DNA of 64,000 bases, from NCBI RefSeq assembly GCF_027912515.1, contig NZ_CP115464.1:248001-312000 (forward strand), in the 5' to 3' direction. The notes under the pieces were generated by a model. The model saw nothing but the letters and a program-made list of their open reading frames with translations, ran no database searches and had not been told where the DNA came from. Source of the DNA: Brevundimonas sp. NIBR10 (GTDB taxonomy: Bacteria > Pseudomonadota > Alphaproteobacteria > Caulobacterales > Caulobacteraceae). The translations under genes and the position numbers were made by a program. This document shows positions 24,790 through 36,782 of this stretch, one piece after another (the first letter of the stretch is position 1; the number at the start of each line of letters is the position of its first letter).

Positions 24790-24829
24790 ATCCCGTGACA
24801 CCCCGGAACAGATCGGGCACAACCCGCCG

Positions 24830-26705
<1,876 letters not shown>

Positions 26706-26725
<20 letters not shown>

Positions 26726-27590
26726 GGGCCGCCATGAAACGCGCGGGCTGGTCGATCATGACCATATGCTCGGCGCCCTCGATCGGCTCGAAACGGGCGG
26801 GACGGGGCAGGTTGCGGTAGCTGTCGCGGAACAGGCGGTCGACACGGGCGCGCGGCGAGGCGTCGTCGGGGCTCCAGCCATAGACCACGGTAACCGGGGC
26901 CCGGACGGCCGGCAGGCGGGCACGAAGGTCGGTGGTCATCACCTCGTACAGGCCCTGCGCCAGGGTCCGGCGGTCGCCGCCCTGCCAGCCGACCGAGTTG
27001 AACAGACTGTCCGACGCCCCGCCCAGCTGGTCGCCGATGGCCGTGCCCTGCATCCGCAGCGCCTCGTCGCCGAGGAAGGTCAGGGCCTGATAAGCGATAC
27101 GGGCCAGGGGCTCGACATCGCCGACCGTGGCCCCCGGGCTGATCAGGGCCGGAAAGAAGGGAGCGGCATCGACCACCATGACCCGGCCGATTCGGTCGCC
27201 CCCGTCCGCCGCCATCCGCAGCGCGACCAGCCCGCCCAGCGAATGGCCGACGACGGACGGCCGATCGAGACGCCGGTCGGCGACATAGCGACGGACCTCG
27301 TTCGCCGTCGGGCCGATTACCGCGCCCTGCGCATTGCCCGCCGGTGCGATGTCGCCGAAGCCCCGGATCGAAACCAGATGCACCCGGTACCGGTCATCCA
27401 GCCGATCGGCCGTCCTGCGCCACACCTCGCTGGTCGAGGCCAGGCCGGGGATCAGGATGACGTCGGGCCCCTGACCCTGGACCGTCACCACAATCCGGTC
27501 CGACTGAAAGGGTGCATCCGCCGGCTGCGCCCGGGCCAGAACGGGAGCCAGCGTCAGGATCGCAAGAAGGGCAAGGAACAGGCGGGTCAT
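26706..27590 (-). CDS. Secreted alpha/beta hydrolase
   Basis: Alpha/beta hydrolase of 294 residues with a signal peptide (MTRLFLALLAILTLAPVLARA, cleavage near AQ), so periplasmic or secreted. Features: DVILIPGLASTSEVWRR (oxyanion loop), nucleophile elbow VVGHSLGG (Ser about 115), acid region YGWSPDD, and the C-terminal His in IEGAEHMVMIDQP. The ATG at 27590 gives the signal peptide; the longer frame to 27719 is not supported. Its 3' end overlaps recQ tail to tail. Substrate not evident. Confidence 0.82.
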
Positions 27591-27706
27591 ATCAAGGCCC
27601 CTAACGCGCGATCGTGGCGGAAGTCGCGCAGCCATCGTCGCGCTTGCCAACCGGGCCGCACGCTGATGATATCGCCGCAACGACAGGGGCGTCAGGGGAA
27701 ACATCC

Positions 27707-28207
27707 ATGCGATCCACATCCGTCATCATCGCCACGCTCGCAGCCTTGGCGGCCGGCCCAGCCTTCGCCCAGGACACGCCGCCGCCCGCAACGCCTGCAC
27801 CGGCACAAGAGGTGCCGGCGGCAACTGCCGGCCAGGACTGGAACGCGGTCTCGCGCAGCGCCACCCGGGTCTACATGGTCGATGTGTCCAGCCTGAAGAT
27901 CACGGGTGACATGACCTCGATCACCCTGGCCCGCGTCCCGCTCAGCGCCGAAGCGGCCGGCGATCAGAGCCACATCACCGTCGAGATGGAGTTCAAATGC
28001 CGCGCCAAACAGTCCCGCGCCCTCGCCGAGACCGAGCATGATGCGACCGGTGCCGTGACCGGGCGGTACGAGCTCGGCGAGGACTTCACGCCCTACGACG
28101 ACAACTCTCTCGACAGCTATATCGCCACCGTGGCCTGCGAAGGGGCCCGGGGCACGCCACCGACCTATCCGTCGATCAAGGCCTTCATCGACGCAGGCCG
28201 TCGCTGA
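27707..28207 (+). CDS. Secreted protein, surface-adhesin-E-like fold
   Basis: Exported protein of 166 residues: signal peptide (about 1-21, ending GPAFAQ), a Pro/Ala-rich linker, then a domain beginning WNAVSRSATRVYMVDVSSLK with alternating strands and two Cys (KCRAK and VACEG) about 46 residues apart. The pattern Trp..Tyr-x-x-D-x-x-S-[IL] resembles the Adhesin_E family (pfam16747) of small secreted proteins of unknown role. The ATG at 27707 follows GGGGAAACATCC and gives the signal peptide. Confidence in the family is moderate. Confidence 0.65.
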   Translation: MRSTSVIIATLAALAAGPAFAQDTPPPATPAPAQEVPAATAGQDWNAVSRSATRVYMVDVSSLKITGDMTSITLARVPLSAEAAGDQSHITVEMEFKCRAKQSRALAETEHDATGAVTGRYELGEDFTPYDDNSLDSYIATVACEGARGTPPTYPSIKAFIDAGRR

Positions 28208-28208
28208 C

Positions 28209-28883
28209 CTAGAGTACGGCCCCGGTCGTGCGCATGATCTCGGCGCGCAGTTCGGGCATCCCCAGACCCTTTTCGGCCGAGGTGACGATCACGGCGGGAA
28301 AGGCGGCCGGGCGTTTGGAGATGGCCTTCAGCGTCGCCTCGCGCACCGTCTCGCGCTCATGGGCCTTGATCTTGTCGGCCTTGGTGAGAACGATCTGATA
28401 GCTGACGGCGGCGTTGTCGAGTGCGTCCAGCGCGTCCTTGTCCACCGACTTCAGCCCATGGCGGGCGTCGATCAGCAGATAGACCCGCTTCAGCGTGACC
28501 CGGCCCCGCAGATAGTCGCGGCCCAGGTCCTGGAATTTCTTCACCGTCGTCTTGGACGCCTTGGCCCAGCCGTAACCCGGCAGATCGACAAGCCGCATCT
28601 TGCCGTCCAGGTCGAAGAAATTGACCTCTCTGGTGCGCCCCGGTTCGTTGGAGGCCCGGGCCAGCTTGTGCATCCCCACCAGGCCGTTGATCAGGCTGGA
28701 CTTGCCGACGTTGGACCGGCCGGCAAAGGCGATCTCCGGCAGGTTGGGCTCGGGCAGCTGCTCGATCTTGGCGGCCCCCATGACGAAGGTCGCGGGCCGC
28801 GCGAACAGCACCCGCGCGGCCTCGACCTCGGCCTCGTCATATTCGCCGACCTTGAAGTCGGGAATTGGTGCGGCGTCGGTCAC
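28209..28883 (-). CDS. engB: Ribosome biogenesis GTPase EngB/YihA
   Basis: GTPase of 224 residues needed for large-subunit assembly. G-motifs: [12 protein letters not shown] (G1), a G2 Thr in [21 protein letters not shown] (G3), LTKADKIK (G4) and VTSAEKG (G5). The start is GTG at 28883, which overlaps the yidC stop as GTGA, so the two genes are coupled. The frame runs on upstream inside yidC to 29222, but that part has no similarity to EngB. Confidence 0.93.
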   Translation of the reverse strand: MTDAAPIPDFKVGEYDEAEVEAARVLFARPATFVMGAAKIEQLPEPNLPEIAFAGRSNVGKSSLINGLVGMHKLARASNEPGRTREVNFFDLDGKMRLVDLPGYGWAKASKTTVKKFQDLGRDYLRGRVTLKRVYLLIDARHGLKSVDKDALDALDNAAVSYQIVLTKADKIKAHERETVREATLKAISKRPAAFPAVIVTSAEKGLGMPELRAEIMRTTGAVL

Positions 28884-30718
28884 GTCGCCTTCTTCAGGCG
28901 CGAGAAGAACTGGTCGATCGGGTTCTCGGCCTTGAAGCGGTGCATGATGAAATACTGCTGGATGATCGACAGGATGTTGTTCCACGACCAGTAGACCAGC
29001 AGGCCCGCCGGGAAGGGTGCCATGATGAAGGTGAAGATCAGCGGCATGAACATGAAGATCTGACGCTGGACCGGATCGGCGGCGGGCGGGTTCATGGCCG
29101 TCTGCAGCCACATCGTAAGGCCGTAGAAGATGGCCAGGACGCTGAGCCCCAGGGTGAACATGCCGCCGGTGGAGTCGGACCCGATGAGATCGCCGATCAG
29201 GGGCGCGGTCGAAGGATCCCACGGGATCAGGCCGAACAGGTTCCAGATGTTCGTCGTGTCGCGTGCCGACAGGTCCCGGATCCAGCCGAAGAAGGGCGCG
29301 TGCCGCATCTCGATGGTGACGTACAGCACCTTGTACAGGGCATAGAAGACCGGGATCTGGACCAGGATGGGCAGGCAGCCCGCCAGCGGATTGATCTTCT
29401 CACGCTGATAGAGGGCCATCGTCTCCTTCTGCTGGGTCGCCGGATCGTCCTTATGCTTGGCCTTGATCTCCTCCATCTTGGGCTGGAGCAGACGCATCTT
29501 GGACAGGCTCTCGTAGCTCTTGTTGGCCAGCGGGAACATAATCAGCTTGATCGACAGGGTCAGCAGCAGGATGGCGACGCCGAAGTTTCCGACCCAGTTG
29601 TAGAAGAACTCCACGATGGTGAAGATCGGCCGCGTCAGGAAGAACAGGAAGCCCCAGTCGATCGCATAGATGAAGCGCGGCAGGTCGAGCGACTTCTCGT
29701 ATCCGGCCAGGATCTCGTTGCGCTTGGCACCGGCGAACAGGCGCTGGGTCTCGGTCGCGCTCTGGCCCGGCTGGATGGTACGAAGCGCCCCCGACAGGCT
29801 GGCTTCGTGGATATTGTAGGTCGAGGCGTCGCGGATGCGGAACTCGGTGGACACGGCTTCCTTCTGATCCGGGATCAGGGCGGCCATCCAGTATTTGTCG
29901 GTGATCCCCAGCCAACCGCCAGTCGACTCGGTCGCCACGACCTCCTTCTTGGTCCAGTCCTTGTACTTCAGTTGCTGGGTCGCATAGCCGTCGCCCTTGG
30001 AGAAGGTGCCGATGGCCCCCTCGTGCAGGATCTGGTTCTTGCCCAGGGTCTCGGGCACGCCCTGGCGCTGGACGCGGCTGTAGGGACGGATGGTGATGGC
30101 CTGGGTGCCCAGGTTCTGGACGTCGTCGCGGACGCTGAACAGATACTGGTCGTCGATCGAGATGGTCCGCGTGAAGCGCAGGCCCTGGCCGTTGTCCCAG
30201 GTCAGGGTCACCGGCGTCGTCGGCGTCAGGCGCGACCCGTTGGTCAGGCGCCACGGCGTATTGTCGCCGGGAACGCCGCCGGGAACGTTTGTGGCCAGCC
30301 AGCCGAAGTCGGCGAAATAGGCGTGCTCCATGCCCGAGGGCCGGAACAGCTCCTCATAGGGGGATTTCGGATCGATCGTGGTGCGGTAGCGCTTCAGGAA
30401 CAGGTCGTCGATGCGGCCACCGTTCAGCGACAGCGAGCCTTGCAGCGTCGGCGTGTCGATCGGCACGCGCACAGCCGAGCCCAGGGCCTGGGTGCGGTTG
30501 GTCAGGAAGATCGCGCTGGACGGTGCAGGGCTGGCGCCCGGCAGAGCCGCCGCCCCCGCGGTCTGACCCGGAACCTGTTGCTGCGAGGCAACCGCGGCGG
30601 CCTGGGCGGCCTTCCTGGCGTCTGCCTGGGGCTGCATCACGAAGACCTGGTACAGGATCAGGATCACCGCCGTGCAGGCGATGAAGATCACCGTATTGCG
30701 TGCGTTCTCGGATTTCAT
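28880..30718 (-). CDS. yidC: Membrane protein insertase YidC
   Basis: Insertase of 612 residues, Gram-negative type: N-terminal helix (about 7-26), a large periplasmic beta-sandwich domain (about 60-350), then five conserved helices (from about 355) with [17 protein letters not shown] as the cytoplasmic coiled loop and [20 protein letters not shown] as the hallmark helix. It inserts proteins alone or with SecYEG. The order rpmH-rnpA-yidC-engB is the classic arrangement. The first 60 residues after the helix are Ala/Gln/Pro-rich, a usual variable linker. Confidence 0.96.
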   Translation of the reverse strand: MKSENARNTVIFIACTAVILILYQVFVMQPQADARKAAQAAAVASQQQVPGQTAGAAALPGASPAPSSAIFLTNRTQALGSAVRVPIDTPTLQGSLSLNGGRIDDLFLKRYRTTIDPKSPYEELFRPSGMEHAYFADFGWLATNVPGGVPGDNTPWRLTNGSRLTPTTPVTLTWDNGQGLRFTRTISIDDQYLFSVRDDVQNLGTQAITIRPYSRVQRQGVPETLGKNQILHEGAIGTFSKGDGYATQQLKYKDWTKKEVVATESTGGWLGITDKYWMAALIPDQKEAVSTEFRIRDASTYNIHEASLSGALRTIQPGQSATETQRLFAGAKRNEILAGYEKSLDLPRFIYAIDWGFLFFLTRPIFTIVEFFYNWVGNFGVAILLLTLSIKLIMFPLANKSYESLSKMRLLQPKMEEIKAKHKDDPATQQKETMALYQREKINPLAGCLPILVQIPVFYALYKVLYVTIEMRHAPFFGWIRDLSARDTTNIWNLFGLIPWDPSTAPLIGDLIGSDSTGGMFTLGLSVLAIFYGLTMWLQTAMNPPAADPVQRQIFMFMPLIFTFIMAPFPAGLLVYWSWNNILSIIQQYFIMHRFKAENPIDQFFSRLKKAT

Positions 30719-30723
30719 GCGGA

Positions 30724-31149
30724 TCAGTGGTCCTGGCCGGGCGTAGAGCCGGTCGTGGGGAAAGCGGGCGTCACCGCCGAAATGGGGGCGGGGCCCGCCG
30801 TCGTCGAGGTCGCGAGCCTTGTAAGCGCCGATTTCACATCGTCAAGCAATCGGTCCCAGGGACGGGCCGTTGTGCCCATGCGCGCGATCAGCACATAGTC
30901 GCTGCCCGCCTCGCCATGTGTCCCGACCAGGGCCCGGGCCGCCTCGCGCAGACGGCGCTTGGCCCGGTTCCGGACCACGGCCCCGCCGATCTTGCGTGTG
31001 GCGGTGAAGCCGACGCGCACGGTATCGTCGCCGTCGCCACGATCCAGCCTCTGGACCACCACGGCACCGCGTGCCTGGGAAACGCCTTTCGCGGCCGCCA
31101 GAAACTGGGGCCGCGACGTCAGGCGCTCGATTTTGAGAAGGTTCGTCAT
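30724..31149 (-). CDS. rnpA: Ribonuclease P protein component
   Basis: Protein subunit (141 residues) of RNase P, which matures tRNA 5' ends. The RNR motif region is clear: VGFTATRKIGGAVVRNRAKR then RLREAARALV. A C-terminal extension of about 25 residues rich in Thr, Ala and Pro is not part of the fold. The ATG at 31149 is preferred because GGAGGGGATCC lies directly before it; the frame continues to 31179 without a better signal. Six bases separate its stop from yidC. Confidence 0.93.
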   Translation of the reverse strand: MTNLLKIERLTSRPQFLAAAKGVSQARGAVVVQRLDRGDGDDTVRVGFTATRKIGGAVVRNRAKRRLREAARALVGTHGEAGSDYVLIARMGTTARPWDRLLDDVKSALTRLATSTTAGPAPISAVTPAFPTTGSTPGQDH

Positions 31150-31190
31150 GGATCCCCTCCGGGCGGAGAGGACTTTCAAGAAACTGACGG

Positions 31191-31325
31191 TTAGGCCGTC
31201 AGCTTCTTGCGGCCCTTGGCGCGACGACGGGCGACGATCTTCTGGCCGTTCTTGGTGGCCATCCGCGAACGGAAGCCGTGACGGCGAGCGCGAACAAGAC
31301 GCGACGGCTGATAGGTCCGCTTCAC
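31191..31325 (-). CDS. rpmH: 50S ribosomal protein L34
   Basis: Complete 44-residue L34, starting at [23 protein letters not shown], then [20 protein letters not shown] and KLTA, stop TAA at 31193-31191. It is the first gene of the rpmH-rnpA-yidC-engB cluster and lies 41 bases before the rnpA start used here. It is very basic, as expected for a ribosomal-RNA-binding protein. Confidence 0.97.
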   Translation of the reverse strand: MKRTYQPSRLVRARRHGFRSRMATKNGQKIVARRRAKGRKKLTA

Positions 31326-31495
31326 GGTCGGCTCCTGGGGCTAAGGGTTTGGCGCATGGACAAGAAGGCGTCCACAGCCGGAGGCGGGCGTATAAGGGGC
31401 GAGGCCTCCTGTGTCAACGCCGCTCACGCTCGCGCAGGCCGCCTTCATTCAGGCTGGGCCTCCCCACCGGACACGAACCCGTCTAGGACAGGTCA

Positions 31496-32218
31496 ATGAA
31501 CCGGATCAGGCGTTTTGCGCCCCTCATCATCCTTGCCGGAGTGATCGCCCTGATCTTCGGCATGGGCTGGAACCGCTATCTGTCGCTGGACACCCTGCGT
31601 GTCCACGGCGGCGCGCTGACCGCCTTCGCCCACGACCACTACATCCTCTGCCTTCTGGCCCTGATGGCGATCTTCACCATCGCGACGGCCAGCGTGGTGC
31701 CCGGCGTCTTCTTCGTGACCATCACCGCCGGCTATCTGTTCGGGCCGTGGGTCGGGGGCGTGGCGACCTCGATCGCCGCTACACTGGGGGCCCTGATCGT
31801 CTATGCCGTCGCCCGGTCGGCCCTGGGTCAGGCCTTGCGCCAGAAGGCTGAGCGCGACGCCGGGCTGATGGCCCGGGTCTGTGCCGCCATCGACAAGGAC
31901 ACCTTCTGGTATGTGCTGGCCTCGCGGCTGGCGGTCGTGGTGCCGTTCCACATGATCAACATCGCCGCCGGGGTCATGGCGGTGCGGCTGACACCCTATA
32001 CGGCCGCCACCGTGATCGGTCTGTTGCCCGCCCACATCATCTATTGCTGGATCGGGTCGCGGCTGAGCACCCTTCTGGCCACCGACCCCGACCCCGACTT
32101 TCAGGCCCTGTTCGGTCAGTTCTGGGCGCCGATGCTGGGCGTCTTCGTCCTCGCCGTCGTTCTGCCACTGGCGCTGAAGACGGCCCAGGCCCGGATGTCG
32201 CGCGGGAAGGCCGCCTGA
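31496..32218 (+). CDS. TVP38/TMEM64 (DedA-superfamily) membrane protein
   Basis: Membrane protein of 240 residues with about six helices. The central VTT domain has the signature TASVVPGVFFVTITAGYLFG with following GAxxG-type GPWVGG, then FWYVLASRLAVVVPFHMINIA and the TPYTAATVIGLLP segment. Members of this superfamily are scramblases or flippases of lipids or polyprenyl phosphates, though not proven for this branch. It begins after the divergent rpmH and may be co-transcribed with the kinase gene 52 bases downstream. Confidence 0.82.
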   Translation: MNRIRRFAPLIILAGVIALIFGMGWNRYLSLDTLRVHGGALTAFAHDHYILCLLALMAIFTIATASVVPGVFFVTITAGYLFGPWVGGVATSIAATLGALIVYAVARSALGQALRQKAERDAGLMARVCAAIDKDTFWYVLASRLAVVVPFHMINIAAGVMAVRLTPYTAATVIGLLPAHIIYCWIGSRLSTLLATDPDPDFQALFGQFWAPMLGVFVLAVVLPLALKTAQARMSRGKAA

Positions 32219-32270
32219 TGCGTCGTCTCACCTCCTTCAACACTGGCCCAAACCTTGCGAGACCCGCCCC

Positions 32271-33743
32271 ATGAGCGGGGGCGAGGATCTGTTCGACAAG
32301 ATCAGGCGGGCGGTAAGCCCGGGCGGACGCCTGTCCTGGCCCGAGAAACTGACGCCCCATGCGCCGGACGGCCTGTCGTCGCGCCTGCTGCTGCTGACCG
32401 TCGTCTTCACCCTGGCGGTCGAGGCCCTGATCGTCGGCCCCTCGGCTGCGTCGTTCCACGAGCGCTGGCTGATGGATCGGCTACAGGGCGCCGAACTGGC
32501 CTCGGTCGGGGTCGAGGCCCTGCCCTACAACGCCGTCGACGACGATACGGCCGAACAACTGCTGCGCATCGGCGGGGTCTCGGCCGTGGCCATCTCGGAC
32601 CAGGGGGTGATGCGCCAGCTGCTCCAGGCCCCCAACCTGCCCCGGGCGCCCGACTTCATCGACCTGCGGGGCCGCAGCTTCGCCACCCGCCTGTGGGACC
32701 CGGTCGTGACCCTGATCGGTCATCCCGATCGCCAGATCCGCGTCCGGGCGAAACCGCGCTATCGCTCCGGCGACTTCATCGACGTGGTGGCCCCGGCCCA
32801 GCCGCTGAAGCTTGAGCTGCGCGCCTTCCTCCTGAACAGCCTGCTGGTCTCGATCGTCATCTCCCTGGTGGCGGGGGCGCTGCTCTATGCCGGCCTGGCC
32901 TATCTGGTCCTCCAGCCCCTGCGCCGCGTGACCCGCTCGATCGAGGGCTTTGCCGCCGACCCCGAGACCGTCGCCCCCACCCCGTCCGACCGCCACGACG
33001 AGATCGGCCGGGTCGAACGAGAACTGGCACGGATGCAGGACGAGGTGCGCCAGTCCCTGCGCGCCCGCTCCCGCCTCGTCGCGCTGGGCGAAGCGGTGGC
33101 CAAGATCAACCACGACCTCAGGAACATGCTGACCTCGGCCCAGATCGCGTCCGAGCGGCTGGCATCCTCCGACGATCCCCATGTGGCCAAGGCCATGCCG
33201 CGTCTGGAGCGGGCGCTCAGCCGCGCCGCCGCCCTGACCCGCAACGTCCTCGACTACGGCAAGTCCGAGGAGCCGCCGCCCGTCCTGACCCGCATCCCCT
33301 TGGCCGCCGCCGCCGCCGCCGCCGGAGAGGACGCAGGCCTCGAGACCTCCGGCGTCCGGCTGGTCAAGGCCATCCCGGCCCGCTTCATGGTCAATGCCGA
33401 CACCGATCAGCTGCACCGCATCCTGGTCAACCTGATGCGCAATGCCCGTCAGGCCGTGGAGGGTGATCCGGCGCGTGACGCCGGGCGCGGCAAGGGCACG
33501 GTCCGCCTCAGCGCCGCGCACGAGGGCGGCGTCGACATCATCCGCATCGAGGACGACGGCCCGGGCATCCCCCAGCGCCTGTCCGAACGCCTGTTCGAGC
33601 CCTTCGTCAGCGGCAAGGCCTCGGACGGCTCTGGCCTGGGCCTCACCATCTCTCGCGAGCTGGCGGCCAACCACCGGGGCGAACTGCGCCTGCTGCGCAC
33701 CGGCCCAGAGGGCACAACCTTCGAGCTGCGTCTGCCGGGCTGA
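32271..33743 (+). CDS. Sensor histidine kinase
   Basis: Membrane kinase of 490 residues: helix 1 (about 36-58, SRLLLLTVVFTLAVEALIVG), a periplasmic sensor of about 125 residues, helix 2 (about 188-213), HAMP, then the dimerisation box LGEAVAKINHDLRNMLTSAQ with phospho-His about 280, an Ala-rich interdomain stretch (AAAAAAAGEDAG), and the ATPase domain with NLMRNARQAV (N-box), EDDGPGIPQ (G1) and GSGLGLTISRELAANH (G2). No response-regulator gene is adjacent, so its partner is elsewhere. The signal sensed is unknown. Confidence 0.88.
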   Translation: MSGGEDLFDKIRRAVSPGGRLSWPEKLTPHAPDGLSSRLLLLTVVFTLAVEALIVGPSAASFHERWLMDRLQGAELASVGVEALPYNAVDDDTAEQLLRIGGVSAVAISDQGVMRQLLQAPNLPRAPDFIDLRGRSFATRLWDPVVTLIGHPDRQIRVRAKPRYRSGDFIDVVAPAQPLKLELRAFLLNSLLVSIVISLVAGALLYAGLAYLVLQPLRRVTRSIEGFAADPETVAPTPSDRHDEIGRVERELARMQDEVRQSLRARSRLVALGEAVAKINHDLRNMLTSAQIASERLASSDDPHVAKAMPRLERALSRAAALTRNVLDYGKSEEPPPVLTRIPLAAAAAAAGEDAGLETSGVRLVKAIPARFMVNADTDQLHRILVNLMRNARQAVEGDPARDAGRGKGTVRLSAAHEGGVDIIRIEDDGPGIPQRLSERLFEPFVSGKASDGSGLGLTISRELAANHRGELRLLRTGPEGTTFELRLPG

Positions 33744-33764
33744 CGCCACGGCCGCGTCGGGCGC

Positions 33765-35561
33765 TCAGTGGGTCCGGGCCTGCCCCTCGCGGCGCGGATC
33801 GGCCCCGCCGTCCCAGCCCCAGTCATTCGCTCCGCGCCGCCACAGGGCCCCGTGCAGGCCCGAATTCTCGGTCGTATTGGGCTGGATCGCGATGCCCCGT
33901 GCCGCCATGCCGTCGCGCAGGGCCTGCGAGAACATCTCCGTGTCCGCTCCGAACCCCGGCCCCTTGGCCACCAGATTGGGCAGGTCGATCGCCGCCTGCA
34001 TCGGCAGATCCCATACCAAGGCACCGATCAGGGCCTTGGCGTTGTAGGCCAGGATGGAAGACCCACCCGGCGACCCCAGGGCCCCGACCAGCCGCCCCTG
34101 ATGATCCAGCACGATCACCGGCGACATCGACGACCGGGGCCGTTTCCCCGCCGCCACGGCATTGGCCATGGGTGACCCGTCCGCCGCCGTAGGCGCGAAC
34201 GAGAAATCCGTCAGCTGGTTGTTGAGGAAGAACCCGCCCGCCATCCGGCCCGAGCCGAAGATGCTCTCCACCGTCGTGGTCATGCTGACGGCGTTTCCCT
34301 TCGCATCGACGATGACCATGTGACTGGTCCCGGCGGGCTCGGTGGTCCGATCCGGGGCCATGAACACCCCGCCCGGCGGCGTCCCCGCCGTCGCCGCCCC
34401 GGTCAGGCCCGGCGCGAGGGCCGCGCGTTCGGCGACGTAGCTCTCGTCCAGCAACCCCTGCACCGGCACGCCGACGAAAGCCGGGTCGCCGACATAGCGA
34501 TCCCGGTCGGCATACATCAGACGCTGCAACTGGGCGAAGGCGACCCAGGCCTGCGCATCCTGGGGCCCGCCCGCCAACGACGGCGTGACCTCCGCCATCT
34601 CCAGCAACTGCAACAGCGCCACACCGCTGGACGGCGGCGGCGGCACGCAGACCACATAGACCCGGAACGGCCGGCACAGGGCCCCGCGTTCGATGGGCCT
34701 GTAGGCCACCAGATCCGCCTCGGTCAGCCCGCCCGGACGGGGCTCCGCCTGCACCGCCGCCACGATTGCCTTGCCGATCTCCCCCGAATAAAGCGCCTGC
34801 GCCCCCTGCGCTGCCAGGGCTCGCACGGTCGCGGCATAGGCCGGATTGGTCAGGACGTCGCCCGCCACGGCCCGTCGTCCGTCCGGCAGGCTGAAATAGG
34901 CCTCGGCCGCCGGGGTTCGACCCTGGGGAGCCGCGCTGGCGATCATCCCCGCCAACCGGGGGCTGACCACGAACCCATCGCGGGCCAGCCGCTCGGCGTC
35001 GTCAAACAGGGCGCTCCAGGGCAGGGAGCCGTGATCCTTCTGCGCCATCGCCAGCATGGCCACCGCCCCGGGAACCCCCGTCGACCGGCCGCTCAGCACC
35101 GCCTGGACGAAGGGCAGCGGTCGGCCGTCCTCCTGGAACATCTCCGGCGTCGCCGAGGCCGGCGCAATCTCCCGACCGTCATAGGCGGTGACCGCCTGCG
35201 TCGCCCCGTCATAGACCATCATGAAGGCGCCGCCGCCGAGCCCCGACGACTGGGGCTCGACCAGCCCCAGAACCGCCTGCACCGCCACCGCCGCATCCAC
35301 CGCCGAGCCGCCCCGCCGCAGCACGCCCAGCCCCGCCTCGACCGCCAGCGGATTGGCCGCCGCCACAAACGGCCCCACGGCCTGGGGCGCACCCTCGACG
35401 GGGCTGGCCACGCGTGACGGTACCGCACCGGCCTCAACCCTTGCGCCCGGATCAACCGGTCCGACACCGCCCGACACCCCCTGACAGGCGGCCAGCGACA
35501 GAAGCAGGAGCGCGGCCAGGGGCTGGCTGAGCACAGGACGACGAAGGCGGGAAAGACGCAT
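33765..35561 (-). CDS. ggt: Gamma-glutamyltransferase (lipoprotein precursor)
   Basis: Self-processing N-terminal-nucleophile enzyme (598 residues) that cleaves gamma-glutamyl bonds, for example in glutathione, in the periplasm. Signal peptide with lipobox LSLAAC (Cys about 26). The large subunit has GGGAFMMVYD and PGAVAMLAMAQ. The catalytic Thr starts the small subunit in GTSHMVIVDAKGNAVSMTTT, followed by ESIFGSGRMAGGFFLNNQLT and the KRPRSSMSPVIV segment. The ATG at 35561 is used because the lipoprotein signal begins there; the frame runs to 35663. Likely use: glutathione sulfur and amino-acid recovery. Confidence 0.92.
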   Translation of the reverse strand: MRLSRLRRPVLSQPLAALLLLSLAACQGVSGGVGPVDPGARVEAGAVPSRVASPVEGAPQAVGPFVAAANPLAVEAGLGVLRRGGSAVDAAVAVQAVLGLVEPQSSGLGGGAFMMVYDGATQAVTAYDGREIAPASATPEMFQEDGRPLPFVQAVLSGRSTGVPGAVAMLAMAQKDHGSLPWSALFDDAERLARDGFVVSPRLAGMIASAAPQGRTPAAEAYFSLPDGRRAVAGDVLTNPAYAATVRALAAQGAQALYSGEIGKAIVAAVQAEPRPGGLTEADLVAYRPIERGALCRPFRVYVVCVPPPPSSGVALLQLLEMAEVTPSLAGGPQDAQAWVAFAQLQRLMYADRDRYVGDPAFVGVPVQGLLDESYVAERAALAPGLTGAATAGTPPGGVFMAPDRTTEPAGTSHMVIVDAKGNAVSMTTTVESIFGSGRMAGGFFLNNQLTDFSFAPTAADGSPMANAVAAGKRPRSSMSPVIVLDHQGRLVGALGSPGGSSILAYNAKALIGALVWDLPMQAAIDLPNLVAKGPGFGADTEMFSQALRDGMAARGIAIQPNTTENSGLHGALWRRGANDWGWDGGADPRREGQARTH

Positions 35562-35744
35562 CAGGGTCCGAACGCTGGATCGAGGGGAGATCCCACGACT
35601 AGGCCGATCCCCGCCCCGCGCCAACCCTGCCACCACCCCGCCCCCACGCAAAGGTGCCGCCACGATCGCCAGAATCCCCTCAAAACCCGCTTGCGCCCCC
35701 CGACCCGCTCCGCTAAAGACCCGCCCTCGCCGAAAGGCCTGTGC

Positions 35745-35821
35745 GCGCCCGTAGCTCAGCTGGATAGAGCATCAGACTACGAATCTGAGGGTCGGACGTT
35801 CGAATCGTTCCGGGCGCGCCA
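35745..35821 (+). tRNA. tRNA-Arg (anticodon ACG)
   Basis: 77-nt cloverleaf with acceptor GCGCCCG/CGGGCGC (35745-35751 and 35811-35817), D arm GCTC..GAGC, anticodon stem TCAGA/TCTGA with loop CTACGAA (anticodon ACG at 35779-35781), T loop TTCGAAT, and encoded CCA (35819-35821). A34 would be converted to inosine by TadA to read CGN codons. The accessory block starts directly after it, so it may be an integration site. Confidence 0.97.
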
Positions 35822-35943
35822 TTTTCTGTCGGACGTCACACCCAATTGGACGTCGTCAAAGAAAATTGGACTCGTAAGCCAGTAATCGCGAGCTCAGAAC
35901 CACATCCCCAGCAGTTCTGGATCTCCAGCCACTTCGCAGACTG

Positions 35944-36782
35944 TGACACGCCCCCTTCCTGATCCCTCGGTTTGAGAGAGTCCTTCAACCTCAAGGGGAC
36001 GGACATGAAGAAGAGCAGGTTCACCAAGGCGCAGATCATTGGCGTACTGCGCGAACTGGAGTCTGGCTGGCGAACGCCGTCGGTTCTGCGCATCGGCGGC
36101 TAGGCATCCGGTTGGAGCGGGAGGGCGTCAGCCTGACAAGAAGAAGCTGTTCCGGCTCTATCGGGAACAGGGCCTAGCGGTGCGACGGCGACGGCGGGGG
36201 GGGGGGGGGGGGGGGGGGGGGCAAGCGGGCGACCGGGATGCGGACGCCTGTGGCGGTGCCGGACGGCCCGAACCGGCGGTGGAGCCTGGACTTCGTTGCC
36301 GACGCCCTGTCGTGGTATCGACGCTGCCGCATTCGGTGCATCGTAGACGACCTCACGCGTGAGGCCATGGCGCTGGTGGTGGACACCTCGATCGGCGGCG
36401 GCCGCATGGCGCGCGAGCGGGATGCGCTGATCGCCCGGCGAGGCGCGCCGGTGCTGATCGTCAGCGACAACGGCACGGAGATGACGTCGAAAGCCGTGCT
36501 GGAATGGGCCAACAGGACCGGGGTCGGCTGGCACGACATCGATTCCGGCAAGCCCCACCAGAACGGGTTCGTCGAAAGCTTCAACTACTAGTTCCGGGAC
36601 GAGTGCCTGGACGAGCAGGTGTTCACGACCCTGACGGAAGCCCGGGCGGGTGATCGACGGGTGGTGGCACGACTACAACCAGGTCCGACCGCACTCCGCC
36701 CACGGTGGGCTCGCACCGGAAACAGTGCGGCTGAATTACGCGGACTCCCATTATGACCGCGGGACCAGAGGGGGGCAGGTCA
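35944..36782 (+). mobile_element. Decayed IS3-family (IS407-like) insertion sequence
   Basis: Terminal inverted repeats are still visible: TGACACGCCCCCTTCCTGAT at the left and TGACCTGCCCCCCTCTGGTC as the complement of the right end. At about 840 bp it is shorter than an intact element (about 1.2-1.3 kb), so it has an internal deletion. No convincing flanking target duplication was found. It carries only fragments of orfA and orfB. Confidence 0.8.

Larger units (their letters stand above)
24102..24829. other. Gene-free structured stretch between the receptor and recQ
   Basis: No credible gene in 728 bases. In order it holds a C/G hairpin (24131-24154), CTCGAA..TTCGAG (24173-24193), AATCCCTTGCC..CAAGGGATT (24199-24221), a GCCCTTC..GAAGGGC hairpin after TATACT (24267-24299), a 10-base inverted repeat (24545-24614) and the second heptamer repeat (24674-24789). 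The first three are REP-like; the 24300-24540 part is unassigned and could encode an RNA. I searched by eye for RNase P, tmRNA, 6S and SRP RNA signatures and saw none. Confidence 0.5.

Noticed and set aside
28865..30898. Open frame of 677 codons on the plus strand
   Set aside because: Antisense to yidC.
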